Shown: in pieces, positions 43,621-51,980 of the stretch
How positions within the stretch are numbered: the first letter of the stretch is position 1
Layout: every line of letters starts with the position of its first letter
Source of the DNA: Croceivirga sp.
GTDB lineage: Bacteria; Bacteroidota; Bacteroidia; Flavobacteriales; Flavobacteriaceae
Assembly: GCA_028281025.1 (NCBI GenBank)
Contig: JANQKR010000003.1
Coordinates: 1-64,000, forward strand
Length of the DNA: 64,000 nucleotides
Direction: 5' to 3'
Notes under the pieces: model-generated
Seen by the model: only the letters and a program-made list of their open reading frames with translations
Database searches by the model: none
Told to the model about the DNA's origin: nothing
Position numbers and translations under genes: made by a program

Positions 43621-45792
43621 ATGGAACCCATTCATTCAAAAACCTTACAGGACTTAGAGTTTCCCATCGTTTTGGAACAACTTGCTGCGCGTTGTACCAC
43701 GGAACTGGGCAAGGAATCCGCAATGGAACTTGAACCGCTGACCCATCAAGAAACCCTGTTGCAACAATTAGGGCAAACCTCGGAATATTTGGCTTCCTTT
43801 TCCAATGAAAACCGTATTCCCAACCATGGCTTTGATGCCATTACCAAGGAGTTGAAATTACTTCAAATAGAAAATACCGTTTTGGAGGTTTCCGGATTTC
43901 GGCGGATTGCCCATTTATGTACTACCATATCCCTGCACAAGAAGTTTTTTAAAAAGTTCAGGGAATACTATCCCCTATTGTTTGCATTCACGGAGGGAAT
44001 CCAGGAAAACACCTTTATCCCCGACGAGATTGGAGCGGTGATTGACAAATTCGGAGAGATTCGCGATAATGCCTCCGCAGACCTAAAACGGATTCGTTTG
44101 GATATCAATTCGGTCCGGGGTAAGATCAATCAAAGTTTTGGGGCCGCCCTTTCCCGTTATCTGTCGGCCGATTTTTTGGATGACATTAAGGAATCCATTG
44201 TGGAAAACAGAAGGGTTTTGGCCGTTAAGGCCATGCACCGCCGTAAAGTGAAGGGTACGGTCATGGGAAATTCAAAAACGGGAAGTATCGTATATATTGT
44301 TCCCGAAACCACTTTACAGTATAGCACGGAACTCAGCAATCTGGAGTTTGAGGAAAAAGAGGAAATTCGACGCATCCTGTTGGAACTCACCAATGCCATT
44401 CGCCCAGAGGCCTCGGCATTGGAAGCTTTCCAGTACTTTTTGACCCATATGGATATGACCGCGGCCAAGGCCAAATACGCCTCGGAAATGAACGCGCTAT
44501 TGCCTGAAATCAGTGCGGAACGAAAACTGATCTTGCGAGACGCCTACCACCCACTGTTATATTTGACCAACAAACAAAAAAAGGAAAGAACCTGGCCACA
44601 GACCATAGAACTGCAACAAAACAATCGGATTATCGTGATTTCCGGTCCCAATGCCGGAGGAAAAAGTATTACGTTGAAGACCATAGGGTTACTTCAGGTA
44701 ATGCTCCAATCCGGACTCTTAATCCCTGTTCATGAAAGGAGTTCCGTATGCTTTTTTGATAAGGTTTTGACGGATATTGGTGATAATCAATCCATAGAAA
44801 ACCATTTGAGCACTTATAGTTATCGCTTAAAGAACATGAACCAGTTTTTAAAGCGATGCAATAACCGTACGCTATTCTTGATCGATGAATTCGGAACGGG
44901 CTCGGACCCGGAACTTGGAGGAGCCTTGGCGGAAGCCTTTTTGGAGGTGTTTTATGAACGCGAAGCTTTTGGTGTGATTACCACCCATTATGCCAATTTA
45001 AAGTTGTTGGCCAATGAAATGCCCCATATGACCAATGCCAATATGCAATTCGACAATAGAACCCTGGAACCAACGTTTCAACTGGTTTTAGGGGAGGCAG
45101 GAAGTTCCTTTACCTTTGAGGTGGCCCAAAAGAATGGCATCCCCTACTCCTTGATCAACAAAGCGAAAAAGAAGATAGACCGTGGCAAGGTGCGTTTTGA
45201 CGCCACCATTTCCAAATTGCAAAAAGAACGCTCCAAAATGTCCAAAACGGAATCGCGTTTACAGGGCGAAGAAACCAAGGCCAAAGAAGAAGCAGCGCGT
45301 TTGGAGAAGTTAAATGCCAGGATAAAGTCGAAACTTGAGAATTACCAGGAACTATACGACCACAACCAACGCATGATCCATTTGGGCAACAAGGTGAATG
45401 ATATTGCCGAGCGCTATTTTCATGATCAGAAAAAGCGACCATTGATTTCTGAGCTGTTGCGCATTGTGGAAACCGAAAACAGCAAACGCAAAAAATCCTC
45501 TGTCAAAGAAGCCAAGGCCAAAAAGGCCCTTAAAAAACAAACCGCCAATGAATTGGAGCAGAAGTTGGTAAAAGTGCGGAAGGAAAAAGTGGTAAAAAGA
45601 AAAAAGGCCATCCAAGCCGAAAAAGCCAAACCCAGACCTGTCTTCAAGATTGGGGACCGGGTTCGCATGCATGACGGCAAAGCAGTCGGCAGTATCGATA
45701 CGCTGGAAAAAGGAAAAGCCATAGTGAACTATGGCCTTTTTACCACCAATGTCAGTGTAGATTTGTTGGAGTTGGTGGAGGCCAAGAAATGA
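43621..45792 (+). CDS. mutS2: MutS2-type ATPase without Smr nuclease domain
   Basis: A 723-residue MutS2-like protein. The start (SKTLQDLEFPIVLEQLAARC) is typical. The ATPase has Walker A ISGPNAGGKSITLKT, Walker B FLIDEFGTGSDP and GVITTHYANLKLLAN. Then comes a long Lys/Glu coiled coil and a KOW-like end (FKIGDRVRMHDGKAVGSID). It stops at ~723 residues, without the ~80-residue Smr endonuclease domain of Bacillus or Thermus MutS2, a common form in Flavobacteriia. Roles in recombination control or collided-ribosome processing are known for the family; nuclease-dependent roles should be absent here. Confidence 0.9.
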   Translation: MEPIHSKTLQDLEFPIVLEQLAARCTTELGKESAMELEPLTHQETLLQQLGQTSEYLASFSNENRIPNHGFDAITKELKLLQIENTVLEVSGFRRIAHLCTTISLHKKFFKKFREYYPLLFAFTEGIQENTFIPDEIGAVIDKFGEIRDNASADLKRIRLDINSVRGKINQSFGAALSRYLSADFLDDIKESIVENRRVLAVKAMHRRKVKGTVMGNSKTGSIVYIVPETTLQYSTELSNLEFEEKEEIRRILLELTNAIRPEASALEAFQYFLTHMDMTAAKAKYASEMNALLPEISAERKLILRDAYHPLLYLTNKQKKERTWPQTIELQQNNRIIVISGPNAGGKSITLKTIGLLQVMLQSGLLIPVHERSSVCFFDKVLTDIGDNQSIENHLSTYSYRLKNMNQFLKRCNNRTLFLIDEFGTGSDPELGGALAEAFLEVFYEREAFGVITTHYANLKLLANEMPHMTNANMQFDNRTLEPTFQLVLGEAGSSFTFEVAQKNGIPYSLINKAKKKIDRGKVRFDATISKLQKERSKMSKTESRLQGEETKAKEEAARLEKLNARIKSKLENYQELYDHNQRMIHLGNKVNDIAERYFHDQKKRPLISELLRIVETENSKRKKSSVKEAKAKKALKKQTANELEQKLVKVRKEKVVKRKKAIQAEKAKPRPVFKIGDRVRMHDGKAVGSIDTLEKGKAIVNYGLFTTNVSVDLLELVEAKK

Positions 45793-45920
45793 CGATGTGT
45801 CTTTTTTAAGCAATTCCCATCTTAAATTATAACCCAAGACAGCAAAGAATCCAGGTTTTTTGGGTAAAATTGTAAGAAACCTAATTTCATAGTACTTTTT
45901 ATTCATTAAATCATTTTCCA

Positions 45921-46928
45921 ATGAAACAAAGAATCCTCATTGTCGCAGTCAGTTTATTTTTTGTCGTCTCTTGTCGTACAAAATCGGAATCCAATGCTAC
46001 CACCGAAGCAGCGCAAGAAATTGAAGTTCCCACACCAGACTTTCAAATCTCATTGGCCCAATGGTCATTTCACAACGCGTTTTTAGGGCCCAAGAGAGAA
46101 GGCTATTGGCAGTGGTTCGTAAAAACACTACAAGAATCACCTGATGACATCTTATTGGGTGACGCAGACCCAAACGACTTTCCAAAAATGGCTGCCGAAT
46201 TTGGAGTCAAGTCCATAGAACTGGTGAACACCTTCTACTATGGAAAAGTTGATGATCAAGCCTTTTGGGACGATTTTAAACAGCGGTGCGAAGAAGCTGG
46301 GGTTTCTGTTGGACTTATTATGTGTGATGCATTGGGGAATCTTGGGGATGCTGATGCGGAAGCCAGGAAAAAGGCCGTGGAAAATCATTACAAGTGGGTA
46401 GATATTGCAAAGTTTTTGGGAGCACACTCCATTCGGGTCAATGCTGCCGGAGAAGGAAGTGCTGAAGAGGTGGCGTCCAACGCCGTTGACGGTCTTACAC
46501 AATTGGGCCAATATGGGGCTACCCAGGGCATCAACATTCTTGTGGAAAATCACGGCGGTTATTCTTCAAACGGGTCATGGTTGGCCGGGGTTATGGCCCA
46601 GGTGAATATGGACAATGTGGGTACACTTCCCGATTACGGTAACTTCTGTATTGAGCGTGGCCCTGATGGTTGCGTCAATCAATATGATCGTTATAAAGGA
46701 ATGGCCGAACTAATGCCGTATGCAAAAGGGGTAAGTGCAAAATCACACGATTTTGACGAGAACGGCAATGAAACCCAAACCGATTTCTACAAAATGTTGA
46801 AAATTGTGAAAGATTCCGGTTTCAAAGGGTTTATCGGTATAGAATATGAAGGCAGTACGCTTTCCGAAGAAGAAGGAATCGCAGCTACACTGGCCCTTTT
46901 AAACAAGGCGATTGATAGCATACAGTAA
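45921..46928 (+). CDS. TIM-barrel sugar phosphate isomerase/epimerase-like lipoprotein
   Basis: A 335-residue lipoprotein (LFFVVSC, Cys18) of the AP_endonuc_2/xylose-isomerase-like fold: FQISLAQWSFHNAFL, FGVKSIELVNTFYYG, HSIRVNAAGEGSAEE, NILVENHGGYSSNG (metal-type Glu/His) and FIGIEYEGSTLSEEEG. Secreted members of this fold are common in Bacteroidota and often work with DUF1080 and GFO/IDH proteins on ketosugars. No such partner is adjacent here, so the substrate is unknown. Confidence 0.85.
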   Translation: MKQRILIVAVSLFFVVSCRTKSESNATTEAAQEIEVPTPDFQISLAQWSFHNAFLGPKREGYWQWFVKTLQESPDDILLGDADPNDFPKMAAEFGVKSIELVNTFYYGKVDDQAFWDDFKQRCEEAGVSVGLIMCDALGNLGDADAEARKKAVENHYKWVDIAKFLGAHSIRVNAAGEGSAEEVASNAVDGLTQLGQYGATQGINILVENHGGYSSNGSWLAGVMAQVNMDNVGTLPDYGNFCIERGPDGCVNQYDRYKGMAELMPYAKGVSAKSHDFDENGNETQTDFYKMLKIVKDSGFKGFIGIEYEGSTLSEEEGIAATLALLNKAIDSIQ

Positions 46929-46953
46929 GGAATCAGGAATACAACCCGAGGGA

Positions 46954-46975
46954 AAGTGGACTTCCGAGTCCACTT
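46954..46975 (+). terminator. 9-bp perfect hairpin after the isomerase-like gene
   Basis: AAGTGGACT-TCCG-AGTCCACTT, a perfect stem with a stable UUCG-type tetraloop, 26 bp after the stop codon. It lacks a full U-tract, so it may act as a 3'-end stabiliser rather than a classic terminator. Confidence 0.55.
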
Positions 46976-47131
46976 CATTACTACAAAATTCATAACAGCC
47001 GGCATCAGATTGTTGAATCCTTAACCTGAGGGGCCGGCTGCTTGTCCAAATCATTCCCAAATCTTATTAAAAGACCGCTTTGCGACAAGAACATAATGGT
47101 ATTGTCCATTGAACGTCCCCTAGATTTGTTG

Positions 47132-47180
47132 GTCATTTCAAAATGAGAAGCGAAGCATTGATTAAGAAATCCAGATTCCC
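47132..47180 (+). repeat. Partial copy of GTCATTTC palindromic repeat
   Basis: GTCATTTCAAAATGAGAAGC and the following ~30 bp match the left two thirds of the element at 47263-47338, with several substitutions. The right inverted arm is missing, so this is a degenerate copy. Confidence 0.6.
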
Positions 47181-47244
47181 TATCCTTTGGTTCCCTATAT
47201 TCTTAAATACATTATAAAATCTAGGCATTCAATCCCAGCTGCGG

Positions 47245-47252
47245 TATCTTTG
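47245..47252 (+). promoter_or_regulatory. -7 box TATCTTTG before the DCC gene
   Basis: Exact TAnnTTTG match. If used, the transcript would start near 47259 and carry the whole palindromic repeat in a ~97-nt leader of the DCC gene. The -33 element is not clear. Confidence 0.4.
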
Positions 47253-47262
47253 CAATAGCAAT

Positions 47263-47338
47263 TGTCATTTCGAAATGAGATGTGAAGCATCGATTGAGAA
47301 ATCTGGATTTCTCGTCGCTTCGCTCACTCGAAATGACA
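47263..47338. repeat. REP-like palindromic element TGTCATTTCGA...TCGAAATGACA
   Basis: The 76-bp element begins TGTCATTTCGA and ends TCGAAATGACA, a perfect 10-bp terminal inverted repeat, with internal GAAGCATCGATTGAGAAAT and CGTCGCTTCGCTCA. A degenerate copy lies 130 bp upstream. It resembles the dispersed extragenic palindromes of many Flavobacteriaceae. Confidence 0.75.
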
Positions 47339-47355
47339 AATAGGAACAAATAAAA

Positions 47356-47763
47356 ATGAAAGAAGGCAAAAAAATTATCCTCTTTGATGGCGTGTGCAAC
47401 CTTTGCAACGGAGTCATTCAATTTGTTATCAAACGGGACAAAAAAGATGTCTTCCGCTATGCGGCGCTACAAAGTGAAATTGGCCAGGAAATGATTGCCG
47501 AGCGGGGTATTGATACCGCTAAAACGGATTCCATCATATTGGTTGCGCCAGGGCTTGCCTATTACACCAAATCAGAGGCGGCATTGGAGATTGCCAGGGA
47601 GTTCGGCGGTCTATGGAAAGTATTGTTGGTGTTTAAGTGGGTACCTTCCTCCTTAAGGGACAGCCTATATGATGTAGTGGCGCGAAACCGATATAAATGG
47701 TTCGGCCGCAAGGATCAATGCATGATTCCGACCCCGGAACTACAGGCCAAATTTTTGGGTTGA
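47356..47763 (+). CDS. DCC-family thiol-disulfide oxidoreductase (DUF393)
   Basis: A 135-residue thioredoxin-like protein with the N-terminal signature IILFDGVCNLCNGVIQFVIK, whose CxxC (CNLC) is the probable redox site. FRYAALQSEIGQEMI and SIILVAPGLAYYTKSEAAL follow the family pattern. No signal peptide. The physiological partner of this small family is not known; electron or thiol exchange in the cytosol is inferred. Confidence 0.92.
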   Translation: MKEGKKIILFDGVCNLCNGVIQFVIKRDKKDVFRYAALQSEIGQEMIAERGIDTAKTDSIILVAPGLAYYTKSEAALEIAREFGGLWKVLLVFKWVPSSLRDSLYDVVARNRYKWFGRKDQCMIPTPELQAKFLG

Positions 47764-47870
47764 CTCATTCAAACCTCCCCTTCCCTAATCCATTTTCGGC
47801 TTTGAATCACTTGGTGTTTTTAAACTGTTCTTTTTGATGGAAGTTTGATTTCAATTTTAAACTGACCGTC

Positions 47871-49967
47871 ATGAAAAAGCTCATCGTATTCCTGTTATGT
47901 ATTCCCAGTATCCTTTTCCCCAATGACCAAAAAGTTCCTTCCAAAATCAAGGCCGTTACCGTGTATTTAAGCGGCGCCCAAATCACCCGGACCGCAAGCT
48001 GCGCTTTAAAGGAAGGCTCCAACAAGGTAGTATTTACAGGACTTTCCCACAAGATCGATGAAAGTAGCATACAGGTTTCCGGACTTGATGCCGTTTCCAT
48101 CCTTTCCATAGCCTATAACATCAATTATCTGGAGAAGTCGGAAAGTAATCCGCAGGTAAAGGAGTGGGAAGATCGGATCAAAGCGTTGGAACATCAAATC
48201 GCTTTGTTAAAGAATAGAATCCATGGGTTGGAGGAAGAGGAAAAGGTAATTACCACTAATCGAATGGTAAGTACGGACACTCAGGCCTTAAACTTGGAAA
48301 AGGTAAAGGAAATCAGTCAATACTATCGTGAACGTATTACGGCCATTAAGGATGAAGTATTCGAGACCAACCTGGAAATCGATGCATTGAAAATGGAGGT
48401 CAAAATGCTACAAAAACAATTGGCCGAAGCCAATGGCGCCCTTGAAGAAGAACAAGGGGAAATCACCATTAAATTTGATGCGCCAAAGGCCACCAATCTA
48501 ATGATGACCCTAAAGTATATGGTCAATGACGCGGGCTGGGTGCCCAATTATGATATTAAGTCCACCGAATTGAACGCTCCCCTGAGCCTTGCCTATAAGG
48601 CCAACGTTTATCAAAATACAGGACAGGACTGGAACAAGGTCAATGTAGTGCTTTCCACGGGAAATCCGGACTACAACATTAGCAAACCCAAATTGGACGC
48701 CCGTTACCTTAATTTTACCACAGCATATTCCAGAAGGTATTCCCCTTCCCAAAAGAAAAAAGGCTATGCCTTTAATCCCAGTGTGAAAAAAGTAGCGGGT
48801 ACGGTAACCGATGCTTCCGGACAGCCTCTGCCCGGTGTCAATATCGTAATCAAGGGAACCAATAAAGGCACCCAAACCGATTTTGATGGCAATTATAGCC
48901 TCGAAGTGCCCTATGGCCAGGAACTCAGCTTCAGTTATATTGGTATGATCGGTCAGGACATTCCACTGTATTCCTCAATCATTAATTTGAGCATGGAAGA
49001 AGATGCTCAAAGACTGGAGGAAGTGGTGGTCACTGCCTATGGCAGTCAAAGCGGTAATTTGACCGGGGCGGTTTCCTCGATCAATCCTGAACAACTACTC
49101 CAGGGACGGCCGGCGGGAGTGCGAATTAGAGGTGTGGGAAGTCCTTCTTTACGTGGTCCCAAAATACGATATCAGGAACCGGCCCCGCTTTATATCATTG
49201 ACGGTGTTCCCGTGGATGGTTTTGTGGAAGGCGATTTGGATGCCAGTGAAATTCAAAACGTGGATATCTTAAAGGGGAGTGATGCCACCGCCCTATACGG
49301 TAGTCGTGCCGCAACAGGCGTAATCTTGATCACCACTAAAAAAAGTAATACCAAGGAAGGTGCCACCAAAACGGAATTTGTCATTAAAAAGTCCTATTCC
49401 ATTCCCTCCAATAATGACATTACGGCCATTGAGATCAATACCTTTAGGCTTCCAGCGACCTATGAGTATTTTGCCGCTCCGATCATCAATGAAAACGTAT
49501 TCCTAACCGCCAGTTTTACCGATTGGGAAAAGCACCAGCTCCTGCCCGGAGAAGCCAATATTTATTTTGAGGGAACCTATGCTGGAAAGACCGTATTGGA
49601 TCCCTATACCACCAAAAAGGAAATGGTACTTTCCCTGGGAATTGACACCAATATTACCATTACCCGAAAACAGGAACGCAATTTTAAAAGCAAATCGTTT
49701 ACCGGGAACAACCGTATCCTGAACAGGACCTATAACTTGGAAGTTAAGAACAACAAGGGGGTCGCCATTGACTTGAAGTTGGTGGACAGGATTCCCAAAT
49801 CCCAGGACAAGGAAATAAAGGTGGATGATGTGGTCACCAACAACGCGACCTACGAAACAAAAAAGGGCCTGCTGACATGGACCATGAACCTAAAGCCGCT
49901 GGAAAGCAAAACAGAACATTTTTCCTTTCAAGTAAAATATCCTCGGGGAAAATACATTTCACTTTAA
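47871..49967 (+). CDS. DUF4139 protein interrupted by a CarboxypepD_reg and TonB-plug (SusC-type) insertion
   Basis: A 698-residue exported protein. Residues ~20-300 contain a DUF4140-like start (IKAVTVYLSGAQITRTASC), a coiled coil and the first part of DUF4139 (YMVNDAGWVPNYDIKS). Residues ~307-385 are a carboxypeptidase-D regulatory-like domain (GTVTDASGQPLPGVNIVIKG). Residues ~390-494 match the plug domain of SusC-like receptors (RIRGVGSPSLRG, PLYIIDGVPVDGF, LKGSDATALYGSRAATGVIL). DUF4139 then resumes (PATYEYFAAPIINENVFLTA) to the end. There is no beta-barrel, so it is not a transporter. Function is unknown; MuiA-like DUF4139 proteins are linked to the envelope. Confidence 0.9.
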   Translation: MKKLIVFLLCIPSILFPNDQKVPSKIKAVTVYLSGAQITRTASCALKEGSNKVVFTGLSHKIDESSIQVSGLDAVSILSIAYNINYLEKSESNPQVKEWEDRIKALEHQIALLKNRIHGLEEEEKVITTNRMVSTDTQALNLEKVKEISQYYRERITAIKDEVFETNLEIDALKMEVKMLQKQLAEANGALEEEQGEITIKFDAPKATNLMMTLKYMVNDAGWVPNYDIKSTELNAPLSLAYKANVYQNTGQDWNKVNVVLSTGNPDYNISKPKLDARYLNFTTAYSRRYSPSQKKKGYAFNPSVKKVAGTVTDASGQPLPGVNIVIKGTNKGTQTDFDGNYSLEVPYGQELSFSYIGMIGQDIPLYSSIINLSMEEDAQRLEEVVVTAYGSQSGNLTGAVSSINPEQLLQGRPAGVRIRGVGSPSLRGPKIRYQEPAPLYIIDGVPVDGFVEGDLDASEIQNVDILKGSDATALYGSRAATGVILITTKKSNTKEGATKTEFVIKKSYSIPSNNDITAIEINTFRLPATYEYFAAPIINENVFLTASFTDWEKHQLLPGEANIYFEGTYAGKTVLDPYTTKKEMVLSLGIDTNITITRKQERNFKSKSFTGNNRILNRTYNLEVKNNKGVAIDLKLVDRIPKSQDKEIKVDDVVTNNATYETKKGLLTWTMNLKPLESKTEHFSFQVKYPRGKYISL

Positions 49968-49974
49968 AGTCTTT

Positions 49975-50001
49975 GGGTGGCAGAAATGTCACCCTTTTTT
50001 T
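49975..50001 (+). terminator. Rho-independent terminator with GAAA tetraloop
   Basis: GGGTGGCA-GAAA-TGTCACCC, an 8-bp stem with one G-T pair and a GNRA loop, followed by seven T. It begins 7 bp after the DUF4139 stop and separates it from the convergent gene at 50004. Confidence 0.85.
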
Positions 50002-50003
50002 GT

Positions 50004-50744
50004 TTAATCAAACGAAATGGGCTCCGTCAGTAATTTGATAATCTCTTCGTCGCCCTCAAATTGTTTTTGCCAGTTGTAGACCACTTGTTTGTAGGGATTA
50101 TACCCCAACAAAACCAGTTTTTGATTCCTATAATTTTCAACCATGCGATAGAGTCTGTTCGGATTTTTCCCAGGGTTTGAATCCAGGTATGATTTGAGCT
50201 GTTCGCCTATAGCCTCCCGCCAAGAGAGCGATTCCAGCAAATCTTTTCTTGTAATTTCATCCAAGCCGGGAGCCTCCTTCATTTTTTCCATTTTGGCTTT
50301 TGAAAACAATTGTCGGTTTAAAAGGGAAACCCATGGTTCCTTTGGGGCGTCTTTAAACTTTTTCTTGATTTCTTCAACAGATTTCCCCTCAATGGATGTT
50401 GAAGCAACATAAGTGGAATCCGGTATAACCACATCGCGCTGCAGCAATCCCAATACTGCCCTTCCCGGACGGGCAATGATATAGTTATGATGATTAATCC
50501 TTTCTTTGATCAGAATGGTGTCCACCCTAAGGACGTCATTTTCATCATAAAGCTCGCGTTCTTCGGTGATCAAAAACAGGGCCTCCTTCTCATCGTAGCG
50601 GTTTAGGTCCCCATAGCTACCAAAGACATACAGGGTTTTGGGAATAACGGAATGCCCGCTTTCCTGTGCATACAACTTTGGGCAAAAAAGGATAGCACTA
50701 AAGGCAATGATTCCAAACCAACGCCCTATCCGGGACAGTTTCAT
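50004..50744 (-). CDS. Exported hypothetical protein, 246 aa
   Basis: A signal peptide (IIAFSAILFCPKLYAQ) is followed by a mixed alpha/beta protein. Recurrent features are YVFGSYGDLNRYDEKEALFL, a segment listing paired values (RVDTILIKERINHHN) and a helical C-terminus with LVLLGYNPYKQVVYNW. No catalytic motif and no family recognised. It is convergent with the DUF4139 gene across a strong terminator. Confidence 0.75.
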   Translation of the reverse strand: MKLSRIGRWFGIIAFSAILFCPKLYAQESGHSVIPKTLYVFGSYGDLNRYDEKEALFLITEERELYDENDVLRVDTILIKERINHHNYIIARPGRAVLGLLQRDVVIPDSTYVASTSIEGKSVEEIKKKFKDAPKEPWVSLLNRQLFSKAKMEKMKEAPGLDEITRKDLLESLSWREAIGEQLKSYLDSNPGKNPNRLYRMVENYRNQKLVLLGYNPYKQVVYNWQKQFEGDEEIIKLLTEPISFD

Positions 50745-51087
50745 AATAGTGTATTAAGGGGTCTTAAAATAGGGCAAAGCACTGAACACTTCGCAATTTC
50801 GTGTATGGAAGGTGTCCTTTTATTCACATTCGGTTACAAAAGGTTCATATGTAGTGATTTTCCATGCTAAGCATAGGAATCGCAAAAAATTTAAGAAAAT
50901 AATAGTCGTACTACCACCTTTTTAACAATAGCTGGCATACAATTTGTGACTTCTTTAGATAAAAGCCAAAAGGCTTAGGTATGGTTATGGGTGAATTTCG
51001 ATAGGAACACTACGGAGAATTTTCCTTTAAGTCGTACCAACGTCTTGGCTCAGAAAACTACTAATATTAATTCAAAATAGTTGTGCT
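50745..51087. other. Divergent intergenic region
   Basis: 343 bp between two divergent genes for secreted unknowns. It holds a small hairpin AAGCC-AAAA-GGCTT near 50967 and AT-rich segments, but no exact TAnnTTTG box. A leader of the rightward gene may begin here. Confidence 0.4.
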
Positions 51088-51918
51088 ATGAAAAATCTAA
51101 TTACGCTCTTTCTTGTTATGTGTTCGGTATTGGCCTTTGCGCAAGGGAGCACAAAAAACGACATCATTTTTACCAAAGATGGTCAATTGATTCAAGCTAA
51201 AGTCGTAAAAGTAACCGCTACTACGATCAGTTTCAATTATCCTGGGGAAACGGTTATCAATGAGGTTGAAAAGAGTGCCTTGGAAAAAATTGTATTTGCC
51301 AGTGGGCGTACCCAAACCTTTGGGAAAGGTGCTTCCACACCAACAAAAAAGGGGGAAACTGTTTTTGTCCCTGCGGAGAAACCCGGACCTATTCCCAAGG
51401 AGGAAATCTTTCTTAACGAGCGTATTGAGGATATGAGCATTGCGGTTGTTCCTGCATCCTTCAACAAAAATGGAAACTACAGCAAAGAACTTTCCAGTGA
51501 ACTGAGCAGTTACATTACGACATACCTGGCCAAAAAGTCCGCGGAACACCAATTGAAGATACAGGATATGACCAAAACCATACGCAGTCTTGTAGACAAT
51601 GGTATTGGCTATCAGGAATTGAAATCAGCTTCCATAGGCCAGTTGCGAAATGCTTTGGGCACCGAGTTTTTATTAAAGATTGAAGTAGAGGAAAATCAAA
51701 ACAAAACCACCGCCAAGGCTGGAGGTTTCTTTGACGATGCCAAGGAAACCGTAAGTGGGAATACCAAGACCACCATTCATTTAAAGGTCTATGGCATGGA
51801 AAATGACAATGAGATCCATATGGCCTCCATGACCTATGAGCAAATGAAGCCAACAAACAATTGGCAAGCCTTGTCCGAATACATGATTGACCAGTTTATT
51901 GCTTTAAAAAGCCTTTAG
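51088..51918 (+). CDS. Exported hypothetical protein, 276 aa
   Basis: Signal peptide MKNLITLFLVMCSVLAFAQ, then a short beta-rich unit (DIIFTKDGQLIQAKVVKVTA, TISFNYPGE, EKIVFASGRTQTF) as seen in many flavobacterial secreted proteins, a Pro/Lys linker, and a ~170-residue alpha/beta domain (MSIAVVPASFNKNGNYSKEL, QLRNALGTEFLLKIEVEE). The last part resembles envelope proteins that build a periplasmic alpha/beta lobe, but I cannot name the family. Confidence 0.75.
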   Translation: MKNLITLFLVMCSVLAFAQGSTKNDIIFTKDGQLIQAKVVKVTATTISFNYPGETVINEVEKSALEKIVFASGRTQTFGKGASTPTKKGETVFVPAEKPGPIPKEEIFLNERIEDMSIAVVPASFNKNGNYSKELSSELSSYITTYLAKKSAEHQLKIQDMTKTIRSLVDNGIGYQELKSASIGQLRNALGTEFLLKIEVEENQNKTTAKAGGFFDDAKETVSGNTKTTIHLKVYGMENDNEIHMASMTYEQMKPTNNWQALSEYMIDQFIALKSL

Positions 51919-51928
51919 ATAGTTATAG

Positions 51929-51960
51929 ATCCCCAATCCCATATTGGTTTGGGGATTTTT
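51929..51960 (+). terminator. Rho-independent terminator
   Basis: ATCCCCAA pairs with TTGGGGAT (8 bp, 12-nt loop) and is followed by T4. It lies 10 bp after the stop of the secreted protein gene and before the convergent QEGLA gene. Confidence 0.75.
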
Positions 51961-51980
51961 GTATTTACGAGGAATACCCC

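Larger units (their letters stand above)
46929..47355. other. Repeat-rich intergenic region
   Basis: A 427-bp non-coding stretch. It contains a strong hairpin just after the isomerase-like gene, a partial and a complete copy of the GTCATTTC palindromic repeat, and a -7 box before the DCC gene. No ORF of interest was seen. Confidence 0.6.

Noticed and set aside
47871-49967. Annotation as a SusC/TonB-dependent receptor
   Set aside because: Only the plug-type segment is present; there is no ~600-residue barrel, and DUF4139 flanks it on both sides.
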